Source: Arbacia lixula
Taxonomy: Eukaryota; Echinodermata; Echinoidea; Arbacioida; Arbaciidae
Length of the DNA stretch: 64,000 nt
Assembly (NCBI GenBank): GCA_963669155.1
Contig: OZ022576.1
Coordinates: 20,953,052 to 21,017,051, forward strand
Direction: 5' to 3'
A program made the position numbers and the translations under genes. The notes under the pieces were generated by a model that ran no database searches, was not told where the DNA came from, and saw only the letters and a list, made by a program, of their open reading frames with translations. Below are positions 36,373 through 50,732 of the stretch, one piece after another. Each line of letters begins with the position of its first letter. Positions within the stretch are counted from its first letter, which is position 1.

Positions 36373-37961
36373 AAACATATATTAAGTATGTACCAACCAT
36401 TTTCTTGTCATGCAAATAATGATATTTTGTACTCTTCTATTGTTAAATGTGTCTTTTAAAACAAGAAATAATTGTTACACTTCTGATTTATACAAATATA
36501 CACAAAAGTAATTTTTTACTTTAATTTAAATTTCAAAAGATTCAAGACCCTTTGCACTGATATCAGGCATAACTCGATATACCTTTCTAATAAGTTTGAG
36601 TGCTTTACTTGTCAATCAGCATCACAATAACTCTTCAATATCCTCCCCCATCTAGAGTCAAATCACTAGGTGTGACAGGGCATCTGGCTAGCATTCGTCA
36701 TAACCTCTCATTCCTTATTTTCAGCTGGCCACTCTGTGTGATCTACCTCTTTTGATAGCTCCAATAAAAGAAGAAAAACAGCTCACAGCACTTGCAAACT
36801 AGTGCAAATATGTGAAACAGTTGGCCATGTTGAGAAAATAAGCAAGAGGGGTGCAGAGTTCTTCCTTTCTTTCCTTCCTTTGAGTTTCAGACAGCATCTG
36901 TAGCACCTAGGTGGCAGGTATTTTTTTATTGCTCCCAGCACTTAGCAGCATTTGACCTAAAAGTAGGGTAATTAGGAGAAATCAAAATGCTGCTAGCAAT
37001 TCTGTACACTTTCACAAATACTTGCAAAGGTTTAGAATGAAGCAATCAAGTAAGTTTTTAAATAGCACCACCATTTGGACTTCTGAAAGAAAGGGAGCTA
37101 ATGACTGAATCCCTACATTTGTGACCCAGCTTGAACTGTCTGGCACCCGCTGAGTAAAGACACTGCATTCACGCTCCAATGACTGCTAGGAATCCAGCTA
37201 TGGAGCATTCCTTCACGGTTTGGTCAATGAACGATCAGACAAAGGAAAACTTTAAGATAAAGTCTACACCATTTGGGAAGGAGTTTAATCTCCTCGCGCA
37301 CAATGGCATATTCATTCATATTCGAGTACAGAGGTACGATGGCTAGTTTTCCCCAAGCAAAGAAAATAATTGTTCAACATCATCTAAATATAACTTACAG
37401 TATTAAAGCAATATTAATGATATTTCTGTTTATATCATTTTTCTCCAGAAAAAAATCAGAAACACAATACTTGTGTGCCTACTTTCACCTTGCCTTTAGA
37501 GCAAGGAATCTCGCATCAAACTGTACATTATTTATATAGGGTATGCTGCCAATCCACCAAAGTTTCATGTCATTCTAGCAGTTATTTCATGACTTCTGTA
37601 TAAAGAGCCACACAACCTTTAATCTTGAAACCAAACATTATTCCTGCCAATATCAACAACTCCCACTCAGTGTTTAACAAGAGAATGTAATGATCATTGG
37701 AGGGTAACATCCCAATGACACCACACATCATCCTATTGTGTTCATTCCTTCTTGGAATTTATAAGGTTGGTGAGCTTAATTGCAGGGTGTAAATAAGTGG
37801 TCAGTAGATCAACATTCACCATGTTCGTCTAGTATGACTTACAAGTCTGTACATAAAGAAGGAAGTGACAAAACAAAATCACCTAAATCATTATTGTTAT
37901 ACATATAGATAGATACATTCTTACATGTAGCAGTATACATATACATGTTCGGTGGACAGTG

Positions 37962-37964
<3 letters not shown>

Positions 37965-37999
<35 letters not shown>
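37965..37999 (+). repeat. (CT)n microsatellite
   Basis: About 17 tandem CT units in noncoding DNA. Confidence 0.95.
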
Positions 38000-38000
<1 letters not shown>

Positions 38001-40672
38001 TTAGTACATGTCATTATTTTGGAAAAAGTTGCATCCAAACAGACTAAGAATACTCAAGCAGCACATACAATTTTAACCCTTTCATTACTGGGCCCTGAAA
38101 ATCCCAATGGCCTACAACACATCTTCATGCCAATGGTAATGATAGACATCATAGCAGTGAAACATGCAAGAACATTCCTTCATGGAATGTGTCAATTTTA
38201 AAGCCATTTGGTACCATTTTGGCTAGATACCAAAATCAACCAAATGAAATAATGCAGGCGAATACTTTGAATAGCAAGGCTTGCATGCCAACAACTAGCC
38301 AGCTATCAATTATCTCTGGACGACGGCACCAAGCACAATGTCCGACCACTGCTGAAGCTACCGACAGTCAGTCAGTCAGTAGCTGTCACATGGTCCGTCA
38401 AACACAGAATAAAGGGAGGAGAAAGGAACAAAGAAACACTCTCCTTCTGACCCCCCTATCCATGCCAGTCAAACTGGTGTTAACTTCCACAATCCATCTC
38501 CTATGAATACTTCAAACAGACTTCATGACCCCCCAAAGAAGTCACTTCCTTTCTTAACAGCTCCCCATTCATTCTGCAGGTATGCAACTGAAAGTCTTCG
38601 GCTCTTCTTCAAAGTGATCACTCATCTTGATGGGAAGTTTCTTGCGTTAAGGAGAACCCAGAAGAAACTGATAAACAACCGGATTCCTATAATACATGCA
38701 TCCTTGCTTTCTAATTTATAACATTTACAGTCTTGAGGTAAACAACTAAATTGGAACTTCTTTCACATTCAGAGATGCTAAGGAGCATATCCTTGAAGAT
38801 ACTTTATCCTGTAGGCACATGTACATGGACAATCACACTGACCATGCTGTGTATGACAATAACAACAATCCTCCTACATCCTGGGACCTAGAAAACCATG
38901 GCAACATGTTCCAAGAACAATCAGCTTCCAAATACCCACCTATTTCCAACATCCGTGTCTAAATGCTATATCTGGGACAGGCGATACACTCATCTCCTGT
39001 TCTAGATTCTGTTTGTTGTTCGGAACAGTACGGAGTACTTATTCTTTCCCCAAAATAGACCCGGCACAAAGCAGAAACTGTGGCAGGCAATTGATGAGTG
39101 AAACCCTCAAAATGACCACCACATCAGCCTTCCAAAATTGCTTTCTCCTCCCTTCAGTCTGTATTAGAAAAGCTTATATCCATCACCAATTCCCACTAAC
39201 TACAACCACATCATTAGCGATCTTTTCATATCTGAAGATATCTACTGTTCCACAGGCAGCTCAAAATATTTACTCTCTATCGCTCCCAACTGTGATCTGT
39301 AATGCGATGTATTTTACATCAAACGATATAAAATGAGATATATAAAGAGAATGAATCATGTTGTGTTGAATAATACAACAAAAACTACACAAGTCCCTTC
39401 TTGGAAAAGGAACAAATTAATGTGTATCAAAAGTCAAAACAGAGACCTTACATAAGAATGTTTACTTTCAACAAACAAGACATGTAAAGGCTATTGTGAC
39501 CTTTATTTTTGTCAAAAACACAGTCTTGTGCACCGTCTGGTACAAAAGGACAAAGACAGGTAGAATGACATGGACAGAATGGACTGGAGGCAAGTAAGTT
39601 GTTTTGACCATCACTTACATGGATGTCAACAGAACAGACAATGTTGTGGTGAGACGTATGCTCACAAAAGGGACATTTAAAATAGCCCGTAGGGTGACTG
39701 TTTTCTTTGGCTAAACAGTTTGGAGGGAGAAACAAGCCAATGTATGCATTGTTGCGGTGTGCTGAAGGGAAGTGAGCAGTAACACTGCCTAGTACGGAAT
39801 ACCGATATACAATATCCAACGTCATGTATGAATTACAGTTAAATTTGTCTATAAAGGCCACGTCAAGGGAACCAAAAAAAAATGGTTTGAACTCTTTACA
39901 TGCCACAAGTGTATTTACTAAAAGTAATACTCACAAATCCTATAGAGTGTCACTTTCATCTGGCATATAAATGTTTTAATTGACATTGCACATGTCTTTA
40001 CAGACGTGTGCAATTACAAGGTACAATTGTACCATCAATATCTGTCATTTCTCTCATGGTCATTAAAAAAATAAGTAAATCTGTTACCATGTTACAACAT
40101 TTAACCTAGGTTTAAAACAAAGCTTCTCACGAAAGTTTATCATCATCCCTATAGTACATGTATTTAAAGTATTGAATACACAATAGTGACCTTGTTATGC
40201 AATTGCAAAACAATAACATGTCCAATTTCTCCTGCATTGTCAATATCAACCTCCAAAATGTTGAGTCTCTTCACTGTTCATGTGATCAGTGTATCATGAT
40301 AAAAAATTCTCAAGAGCATAAGCAGATGGGAGGGAAGAGTCCCTATATATATTGGTAACTTGACAGTCATCTAGAGTTCATAGGGACAGTATCTGTGGCC
40401 ACCAATTCCTCCAGGAATGCGACGGGAGTGCATCACTGATAGGGCGGTGATATGGGGATGACAAGGAAAAGATTGGGACGCACCCACTAATGAAACCCAA
40501 TGGACTCAGTAATGAAGGCTGAAGCTTGCTGTAGGAGGACAATGATTGGAATGGCTGCGTTCACACTGTGAAATGACCGTGTTCACATTGTGGGATAGTC
40601 ACTGCCTTCATATATATGGCTTCATATATATGGCTGCATTCACATCAGAAAGAATTAATATCAAAATAAAAA

Positions 40673-40918
40673 AGGGACTGGTCTTGTACCTCAATATTTC
40701 TGTAATGTAGGCAGGAGCTTGATCAAGAAGTGCTTTGTATACAATCAGTTAGGCTTTGAATGATATTCTCTGCCGCATTGGTAACCAATGTAGGTTTCTT
40801 AGTATTGGTGTGATGCATGTTCTTTTTTTCTCTGTACAAACAAACATAAGCCTATCACAGGTGTTTTGCACCCTCTGCAAGTTCAGTATTTGTAAAACAG
40901 GGAACTAAGCTAATATCA
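40673..40918 (-). pseudogene. LINE reverse-transcriptase C-terminal fragment (CR1/L2-type), inactive
   Basis: The minus-strand translation gives LQRVQNTCDRL, then ITPILRNLHWLPM, RQRISFKA, a stop, then LIVYKALLDQAPAYITEIL. These are the conserved C-terminal motifs after the reverse-transcriptase domain of CR1/L2-like non-LTR retrotransposons (LQ.VQN..aRL, itPiL..LHWLPv..RI.fK, l.ykAL...AP.Y). An in-frame stop codon and the lack of the rest of the protein make it dead. Confidence 0.85.
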
Positions 40919-41085
40919 ACATCATATATCTACTTTCTAATAATTGTATTTGTCTTTCTGTTTATATGTAACTAGTTTGAAGTAACATTCCTTATTTGTA
41001 TCAATGTATCATCTTTGTTAACCAGTGCAAATGAAATTTCCAATTGGACAATAAATTGCAATATCAATATCAATATCAAATGAAC
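40919..41085 (+). mobile_element. LINE 3' tail ending in an (ATATCA)n-like microsatellite
   Basis: AT-rich sequence ending in aataaattgcaatatcaatatcaatatcaa, with the poly(A)-signal-like AATAAA near the end. Short 3' microsatellites are usual for CR1/L2-type LINEs. Its orientation is opposite to the adjoining ORF fragment, as after 5' inversion. That the two pieces come from one element is an inference. Confidence 0.5.
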
Positions 41086-43074
41086 TATTTAAATTATGAA
41101 GGCTGAAGCTTGCTGTAGGAGGACAACAATTGGAATGGCTGCGTGCACACGGCTGTGTCCACATTGTGAGATACTTGTAGCTTCGGCATTCACTGCTGAA
41201 CTAACAGTGGGGAGAATAATTGTGACTAGAAGTGAGATAGAATCTGTGTTCTTTGAGAACAGCATTAATAAAAATCCAAATGAATGCCACAGAATTCATC
41301 AAAAACACAAATTTGAAAATGTGGCAAAAATAGATGATACCTAGAGTGTAATTGCTAGCAGCCCCCAAAACCCCCTCCAGAAACAGAGTTACCCCCAAGA
41401 ATTTTAGGTTCCTGTGACGATGCCAGAGAAAGTATATTGAAATGTAGGAGGGACATTAATCCACTAGAGAAGACCTTGACTTGTAAAGTGCATCATTCTC
41501 CACCACTGTACCAGATTGAAGTACATTTTAATCAAATGCGTGTACCTGTATCGCTCAAATGTCTGCTCCCTAATAAAAATACCATCAGCCTCAATTTGGG
41601 AAAAGGTCAGGTAATGTACCGAGGCATATGAGTACATGAATTCTTGATTTCACATCCCCAGTTTTATCTACCATGTCTGTTTTGCTTGTTTTTTAGCTTG
41701 TTGCAAGTGATGATAAAAAAACATGATCACTTCAAAATTTTGGGAGATAGGGGGGTAACCTATTACCTGGTGACACAATCATAAGTCATTTCAAATAGAA
41801 TTTCTACACAAAATCTTTTATTTGTTTATTGTGCAAGTGATTAATCTCCTTTTCTAAGGATTTTGAACCACATTAATTTCAATTACAAAGGAGGGTTAAT
41901 CCCACTGAAGATGCATACCCACATGTACAATAATATATATGTATAAACTGGTATGCATCAAATTTGAATATGTTAGTAAACCGGTCTATTGTGTAGTGAT
42001 TTTCTAGAGCAGGCCTACGAATGTTTACAATACCGCTGAAAATGCCACTGCAGGAGGGATGTACATTTCAACATGCCATTCTTTCACCAGGCAGGAAATG
42101 CCAATTGTAAATGCAATAATCAGACAATTGTTACTTACTATAGTGGTATTTTAACAAACAGGTGGTACTAATTGGTTACCAGTAATGAAGAACACATACA
42201 TAGTGAATTTCATTCTCCTTGGTGGCTGGGGAATGACACTATACAGTAGGGGAATGCAAAAGGACCAAAATCAGTGAGCTTTAAATATCAATGGTTCGAA
42301 ATCAATCCAAATCTCACTCTGTATGTGTGTGAACACAAAAAATCACATTAAATAGTGTAATCTCAACCTCACATGCCTTTCATCCATGACAGGGTTTATA
42401 TCTGACCACTCAATGTCAATATACGTATCATGAATACCCCACCACCGACTGTCATGCAGAGGACATCCCTTTCTCATTCCAACCCAGACCTCCACCAGAT
42501 GACGGACACTGCTGAGGGGCTGGTGGAGTGTTGGGCCGATCGCATTGACTATTCATAGAGTGGTCTACTAATCGTCTTTGTGCTGCAGCTGATCTGACCC
42601 ACATGTACTTTGATTGACACCTTGTTATTGTACGAGATATATCCTCCAGGAGTGACGTGTGGTAGTATGTACAGTCAGAGCCTGTTCATTCACATCACCA
42701 CTATTTACTTCTTGTTATTGGGTAAAATGTCTTCAACACATGACACAAAGTGGTATCTGAACCAACACAGACAGTTTCACATATTTTACCCTCTCTTTTG
42801 GTACATAAGTGTGTACGATCTAACTGGTGTGTATATGACATGGCACCAAAAGTGTTAAGGTGAATGTAGTTCAAAATGGACATGAAATAGATTAATATGT
42901 GTAAGGTATAATGATACCAATTATGGAGGAGCTATACATAATACTCTTCTGCAAATAACCTGACAATACATGCAGGCTGAATCAATTTCAAGAAACAAGC
43001 TACACGTGTGGATCCTCTGTCATGATGATTATACCACTTTCCTTGGATAACCTCTTTCTCCCTTTACTCTGACA

Positions 43075-43210
<136 letters not shown>

Positions 43211-46200
43211 ACACAATGATGTACACACAAACTCTGTGAGCTCCTAATAACACACAGCAGCTGCTGACCATCTCAGTGTCCTTCCCTTTCAATCAAGCCC
43301 CCAGACCACCGCTATCCCCTCCAAGAGGACAAAAGAATTGGAGCACTAATTACAAGCCATTAAAATCTAAGCCTTTAATAGCAATGACAAGCATCTTCCC
43401 TCCATAACCTGATGAGGAGCAATTGGAACACAAGAAAGACTTTTTTCCCCTCCGCGCCTCTACGGTCATATTTAATATGCTAATGAGGATGCCGTGGTAA
43501 CACAAACAGAGAAGCCATTACCAACTTCATACATAGAATGGTGAAAGTCATGAGCCTAAGCCAGGTTAAAATGTCAATTAAAGTCAGCAATAGTAATTAA
43601 TTAGTCCAAACAACAAATAGGAGTTCCACCTTCTTGAGCAACTAATTGGATTGAGCTAAGGACATATTTTGATTGGCACCTGTCAAGTCAGTGATAGTGA
43701 TAATAACATCCTGTAGGACCAAACAAAAACATGTACAAAGCTAAAATACACATCTTACATTCTAAGTAGTAAAAAAAAACATCTATAGGGCACAATGTAT
43801 TATGACTTTACAGCAAAGAAACATAATATATTGCATATTAACCAATGGAAATAAAACTTTCTAGCTTTATGTAGATTTTAGCAAATATGTTATCTGGTAA
43901 CAAGAAACAAAGCAGGACATGTTTTTTTCAGTGCCTACCTATTGTTTTACAGCATGATTCTCTCTTGAGAAATACATACACAAATTCAATAACAATGTAT
44001 AACATTGTAAGAAAGTCACTCACCTGTTGTATGTTATGACAGGTTGCAGACAGCGATGATGAACCAATCGGTGAAGAGGAGAACACAGACATGTAAGAAA
44101 GCAGAGAAAATTCCATTATTGATTATCCTATCAACTGGCAAGTGGTTTCACTATTGAAAAATAAGAAAAATAGGGCAGAGGCATACACATACAAATCTCC
44201 CACTTTTACTGACTGTCCATGATAGAAATGCGTACCGTATGTAGACTCTGGACGATAACCGTCACTTTGTGGATAAATCTGCTCGTGTGCATTCGTGGGA
44301 AACCAAAGCAAGCCTGAACACTTTCCAGCATCGTACGATACTACGATCACTGTAAATGTAGCACTCTCAAGGTCAGATCAAAGTATGAGCCTGTTGTCTA
44401 AATGCTATCAGACACAAAGACAATGCCTGTCTGGTACACATGGATTCTAACCCGCGAAGGATGCCATCAAGCGAGGAATAGAAATTGATTGCAAATTCCT
44501 GCTGAGCAGCAACCCTCTTCCGTGGCAGGACGGGCAGAGAAAAGAACTAACGAGAAAAGAAAGGCACACACAAAGACAAGAGCCACTTCAAAAGAAGATA
44601 AAGAAATGAGCCGCCTCAAAAGCAGCAAAGCTAAAACTTTCATGAAACCACCAATGGGAAATCTATATGTTAGTCAAAACGCTCTTAACTAATCAATGGC
44701 AGCACGTGGGGGAGCACATCAACATGGCTCATGAATAAAGCCATAGCCTAAATGCAGATTCATGTTGCTTGGGGGAACCTGCTGTTTCGTTATGAATACA
44801 TCAAACAAAACAGCTTTCACTTGTATTGATTTCATGAGGATGGTAAAACTCACAATCAATACCACTCCTTTGATCACTGGACACTGTGGTTTCATTAATG
44901 AACATAGCCACAGGGAAATATTAAATTTCTCGCAAGAAATGTAAGATTGGGAGACTAGTTGTCAATGGCAACCATCAGAGACAAAAGCTCTATTAATCAT
45001 ACATAATGCCAAAGCAGTAACACGCACTAGGTGTTCTATCTTGTACTCATGGATCCATTTTTGGTGCACAAATTGAAGAAAAAAAACAATGAAGAACTAT
45101 TATTTAAAGTGTTGAACACTTTGATATTTTTATCAATCTTGTGCTTTCATGCTTTTAACCACCTTGTAATGTATTACTCTATACGCAGAGGTACTTCTAC
45201 AGTAAAAATCTCTTCTCTTCTCTTCTCTTCTTTCTCCTCCCTCCACCTACTTCCCATCTTCCCTCTCTCATGGTCATCGTCTCCCTTGTTCTTAGTCATA
45301 CCTTCCGCCTCCTTCCTATTTTGCTTTTGCCTTTTGACTGGGTTGTCATAATGGAAAATATGGCTGGGAATGAACCCTCCAGACACCACATACATGTATG
45401 CATTATGAAACTCACGTAGTTCGATCAAATGATTAAGAATACATTCATATAATTCATTCAATACCCTGATTCTGTCTCAGAGAGCAGTACTCATGTAACA
45501 GAGATTGACGAAGTGAGATTTGGGGTTTGTGGCGGTGGCAATGTTGAGTGACCACTGCCTGAGGTCAAGCAAGGGCCATGTATGTTTATTCAGGCATGGC
45601 AATAACACAGGATTTCTGACTGGCCAAGATGCATTTTGGAATATAGTTTTAAATTTGTCCTTGTGATTACACAATGCATTTGGAATCTGCTTTTTTATAT
45701 TTAGTTTTTTATTTTTATCCACCCACATCTCAATTATCATGTATGAAACACATTTAGAAGTTATCCGTCTCAAACATTCTTATTTTTTATTAATCCAATA
45801 AGGAAAGAATGTCGCACATCACAAGGCTCTCTGATGGGATCATTTCCCACTCATGCGTGATCTCAGAATAACAAGAGCCTGGCTCCTGGATCACACCAGT
45901 GCACAGACAAACCACAACATCCTTAATTTGTGGGTGAAAGAAAAGCAGAAATCAACAAATTCCCACAGGAATTAACTGTCTCCGCAGGATCATGAAAATA
46001 TGTGTAAACAAACAGAGCTGCTTTCTCAGCCCCAAATAGTCATCCTTGAAACAGTTTACTTTATGTTTAAGATAGCAGTGATAAAGATTATGAGTCTCTC
46101 ATGAAGAACCATTCTACCATCATCATGGTTCCCCATTTCATTTAGATTTTAGAAATAAATAATGTTTTTTTATTCCTCCACATGATCATGAAATAAACAA

Positions 46201-48680
46201 GACTGAGACTGGTTACAATGGCAGAACAGTCCTGCTATGATTATGAGTCCTGTAATTTACTATTTACTATTTACTAATTGCCTTCAAGGCTACCAATGAT
46301 AATTCCTAGCTGCAACTATTTTTCATTATAAGGTAAAAATACATCCATGGTCAAAGCATAATCAAGTGTGACTTGAATAATTTTCTCAAGATATCATATT
46401 AGCAGTCTGGAGAATCCTTGTAGACATAATGCCTCTGGATACTTTGTGGCTGAGGCTTACAAGTGATCCCAAGAAACATACAAAAACTTACATGTTTATT
46501 TCCATGTTCTCCTTACCACAAGCCCATCTAAACATGTACATGTTTGTTACAGCGGCAGAACACAGAAAACCAATAAACTTGTAATGGAATGGGGTCTACT
46601 GCATTAATAGGCAAGCACAGAGGATTGGACACACACATCTTGGCCTACATTACAACTAGGACACAGTGGCATTTGCATGATGGTGACGGTATCCTTTCAT
46701 CATACGGTGTGTCCGTGCAGCATGCACTTTGCAGTCATTACCGTGCAGTGCCACTGAATTAGAGCAGCCGAATTATCGCCACCACTCTCCGACTCTCTGC
46801 TCTGCGTGGGGCTGAGTGTTATCGCCCGTTTAAGTCAACGTAGCTCAATTTCAGCCGAGGATATGGCTACAAGGGAAGGCGATCCCTGATGGAGCATGAT
46901 GACCAGGAATGGCTTGTTTGGACTACCTCACTCAAATCATGCTGTTTGTGACAAACACCAGTCTGTCTCCTGGCCGAGTTTGACTGGTAAACAACAAGCA
47001 ATGCTGGCCTTATGAAGCAAGGATATGCATGGCATGTTCTTTCTCTTTGAAACTATTATTAGGTATGGAGAGCAAACAAATAAAAGCAGGACATTCAGAT
47101 TGCTTTGAAACACTGGTTGGTTGGTTGGTTGATAGATGTACTTACTGCCAATCAAAAAACAATACATGGGGTCTCAAGGCTATGTAGCCCCCACAATGCT
47201 AGAAAGACCCCACAAATTCAAAAAAGAGCCCCTGTGAAATGTATTCCTCACACTGAATAGTGGACAGGATGCTTGGTTCATGACATCACAGGGCTCCCGT
47301 CTTATAAGGATATACAATCGATCTCAATTGATCGCAAGTCCATTCCCCAAGCTCTAATGTACAGAGTTCAAGATGTGATCAATCGCAAATCTTTTAAGAC
47401 AAGCCTAGGCTTGATATGTAGCCCCCAACAACACTGCCCCAATTTGACAAAAGGAAGCAACTTACCAAAGAGACTCTTCTTCTAAATGAGCAAAATGAGT
47501 TGGGAATGCAATGTATGGTCTAAGAGAACCAATAACTTTAAGTTGAGTTATTTGTCTATTGCTTCCTTTTGTCAAAGCAGGGCACAACAGATTTATAATC
47601 CTTTCCCCTACTGTCATGGACAGCATATTCATTTAAAAGGTAAGCAAATGAATTGATGAAAAAATATCCAGTATCAGTTCTTTTCAGCTTGGTGTTGTAT
47701 TATCCCCAACAAGGGGACTAGTAGACAGACAGCAAGACACATGCACCACCAGAGCACCAGTCTCCACACATGTATGTAACAATGCTTTCTATTTCCCCCC
47801 TCACAAGAGGCAATCTTCATCCGATCATAGTAATGCAAATATGTACTAAGCAGCAATCTATGCTTTTACTACGACTCCTACTTCTACTACCGGTACTGCA
47901 GAACGCCATAAGGTGAAAACAGCCCCTTGTTGAACTAGGGTATACCGTAATGATGTTTCCCTTCTCCCCTAAAAGAGGATGCATCAAAAACAAATATTTC
48001 CCCACTCCTGCTTATTCCGCTGGCACCAGGCACGCACCGCAAGGTACAATATCAGAAAAGGTGTGTGACACATTTCGGCAAACAGAAGGGTGCTGGTCTT
48101 TGTGGAATGTCAATTTACACCATCTGCGTTCTGCGTGTTAGTCTAACCCTGGGCTGGAACACTCCTCCACCTGTTCTCCATCGCAGCCCATTACACCCTG
48201 ATAATTTGAATTCTCTGGTAGACGCATCAAAGAGCAACCGCAATGTGCACGCTTAATTTCTGCGTCGTCACCCGTAATTGGGATTTTTGTAACGGGGATG
48301 GAGCTCAGGGGGTTGAAATGAGGTCTACGAGGTGATCGGTAACAAGGTACAAACTTGATCTTGTCACCAACAAGATACTGTACCACCACACAACCTACAC
48401 AAATGAAACATTGCTATGAATCAGGTGGCAAGGTTCAAGGTTAAACCTTTGTTTAGGTTTGGCAAGAAAACAAATTGCATTTACTGTACTAGTGAGGACA
48501 TGGTTGGAGGAATTGGAGTACTGTGGAAACATTTATTGCTCCTTGAACTGACTGATGTGTAGTTGACGTCCACCCAATCACCATGTCAACATGCATTAGC
48601 CAGGGAGGTAGAGGCAGCAAGCATCCCATCCAGCTGTGGTCACATTAAACATCATAGTCACTTCAAGTTGGTTTCCACAT

Positions 48681-48755
48681 ACTGTACAGTCATACCTGTC
48701 TATAAAGACCTGTCCAAGGGACCTAGATGAGGTGGTCTTTATAGACATGTACATG
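48681..48755. mobile_element. Short hairpin repeat with gtctataaagacc arms
   Basis: Perfect 13 bp arms (48698-48710 and 48734-48746) with a 23 bp loop. The outer sequence (actgtacagtcatacctgt, then acatgtacatg) is only partly matched. It resembles a small MITE-type repeat common in marine invertebrate genomes; that family link is from recall. Confidence 0.55.
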
Positions 48756-50732
48756 CTAACTGCTCTTAAGGGATTTGTGGTTTTACAGACAATGATCTTT
48801 GTACACAGCCCTGTGACGAGCCCATATCGAATCAGAGTTTTCTCAAATAATCTTTGTGAGCTTTCTTCATCAACTTATAAACTTTTTTTTACCTGATATA
48901 TACTGACAAGGCAATCATTTTGCTTGTTGTAATGAAATAAAAAAGAAAGTGGTTTCCATTGGACAGCTATACCAAGTGTCCATGGCCTGGTTACACAGTA
49001 TACCCAGAAAGGTCACATTTTCCCATTTTCAGGGAATAAAGTGTTCAATACATCAAAATGTTTGCTAACTCATATTTATACACATCATGTAGCTTATCAT
49101 AAAATGCTCTACATCCTAATATTTTCCTATATGGATGGCTCCGTAATATATCTTTGGGGAAAATCAAATCACGGGAGCCACACAGTCCCTATAAAGCACA
49201 TTTATTCCTTATTTACACCAAGACACGCATTCAGTCAGGCAGTAATAGCCGCTCGATGGAGACTTTTAAAGGCAATAAACTGGATAAAGTGTTCCTTAAG
49301 TGCTCCCCTGCTCCCCCGCGAAATGGCATCAACTTCTTGAAAACAAACTCTCTGGCGCAGGATTGCAGGTCAAATGGAGATACAAGAGAATATATGAGAC
49401 TTGAGGATGAACGCAAGTACACGTTCTCCCTAGCCTAAGATGTTTGTGGAGAGACGGGTTGCATGGCGTGTCTCCTCTTAAAATTGCAACTCAGGTGTAC
49501 CGAAGTCAGGAAAAATATTTGTCAAAGATCCATTATTCATCGATTCATTCAAACAAAACCAGAGAAACTCTGGTGACAACAAAAATCTATCAAAAAGTAA
49601 TTTAGATAAAAGATTATTGTCAATTTAACCAATTATATATACTATGGGGGAAACGGTTCCATTCTTTTTGCATTGTCTCGCTGAGCAAGGAAATAACATT
49701 ATAACTCCACAGGACCTGAATGCGGTTTCCATATGCTTGAGAGACAGACAATATCACATTTCAAATTATGAAAATGGAAGGGACAAGGAGTGTAATATGC
49801 CGTGAACACCAGAGAATGTTACAGCGAGTCTAATTTGCCTTGAACACCAGACAATGTTCCAGCGACATAAACATCTCCATGGAAAATGAGTCAGATGACT
49901 CATCGTCATGGCAATTATTTTCCCAAACTAATGACAAAAGCATCACATGCTTCATTTTCATGAACCATGCTGTGGGCCTGTCTGGACCCAATATTCAATA
50001 TTCAAGAATGTCATACTCTTGAGATTACAACCAAAAACCACAATCAACAATAGGAAGAAGAAGAGGGTAGTCACTTGAAATCATACGCACAGCACTTCTT
50101 TTGCGCTAGCAGCAGATAATGTCATCTTAATGAGGCGGAGAATGAGCATCACGCACTGTGGGACGCATGATTTCCCCCGGACGCCTGTCTGTCACGTCCA
50201 CCCACCGTACGATATCTTCATGAATTCTGCTGCCCCCCCCCCCCCCAAATTGAGCGTAGGTTATGACTTGGGGTTTGCGGAGATGAGGTAGCGAGTGTTT
50301 GATTGTTACCGACAGAAGGCAATAATCTCATGAGCCTGCCGAGCGTTGCTTATTGGAGGGCATTTTTTCATTACAAACAACTGTCAAGCCAGGCAATCTG
50401 CTCCCTCCCTCCTGGTGATTTACCCACACAGACACTTATGCCAATTTCCCTGGCAAACTTGAAATTATTTTCTTTTAAAATAAACGGCTAGTCCTAGGAT
50501 GCGTGACATTTATTCCATTTACTTTTTATGCAGAACACAGCGTGTTCATGCTCAATGTCATTAGCAGTGTTGCTACTTATTTTTGTATACTTTATTAATT
50601 TGCAGCATGGAATCTACTGGGAATATTGAGTGCTTCATACTGAATCATATGCACAGCCTTTCAAAAATAATTTTGTGTGAGTTTAAAACGATCTACATCT
50701 TCATGGAATTTGACACTCTTCCTACTTATGAT

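Larger units (their letters stand above)
24010..40512. other. Gene-free interval
   Basis: No recognisable coding exons. It contains purine-rich DNA (25900-26170), a poly-G run (28322-28345), an inverted-repeat element (31638-32194), an imperfect tandem duplication (34007-34483), a (CATA)n tract (36350-36372) and a (CT)n tract (37965-37999). The segment at about 24430-24990 is less AT-rich and has no simple repeats, so it may be regulatory, but nothing in it is diagnostic. Confidence 0.55.
40513..41215. repeat. Direct repeats of about 100 bp flanking a LINE remnant
   Basis: The sequence atgaaggctgaagcttgctg and the next 70-100 bp occur at about 40513 and again at about 41095, with moderate divergence and small indels. 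The two copies bracket the LINE pieces at 40673-41085. Confidence 0.7.

Noticed and set aside
39448-39906. 152-codon minus-strand frame with several Cys/His residues (CPFCEHTSHH)
   Set aside because: The spacing does not fit C2H2 or other zinc-finger patterns, and there is no splice or homology support.
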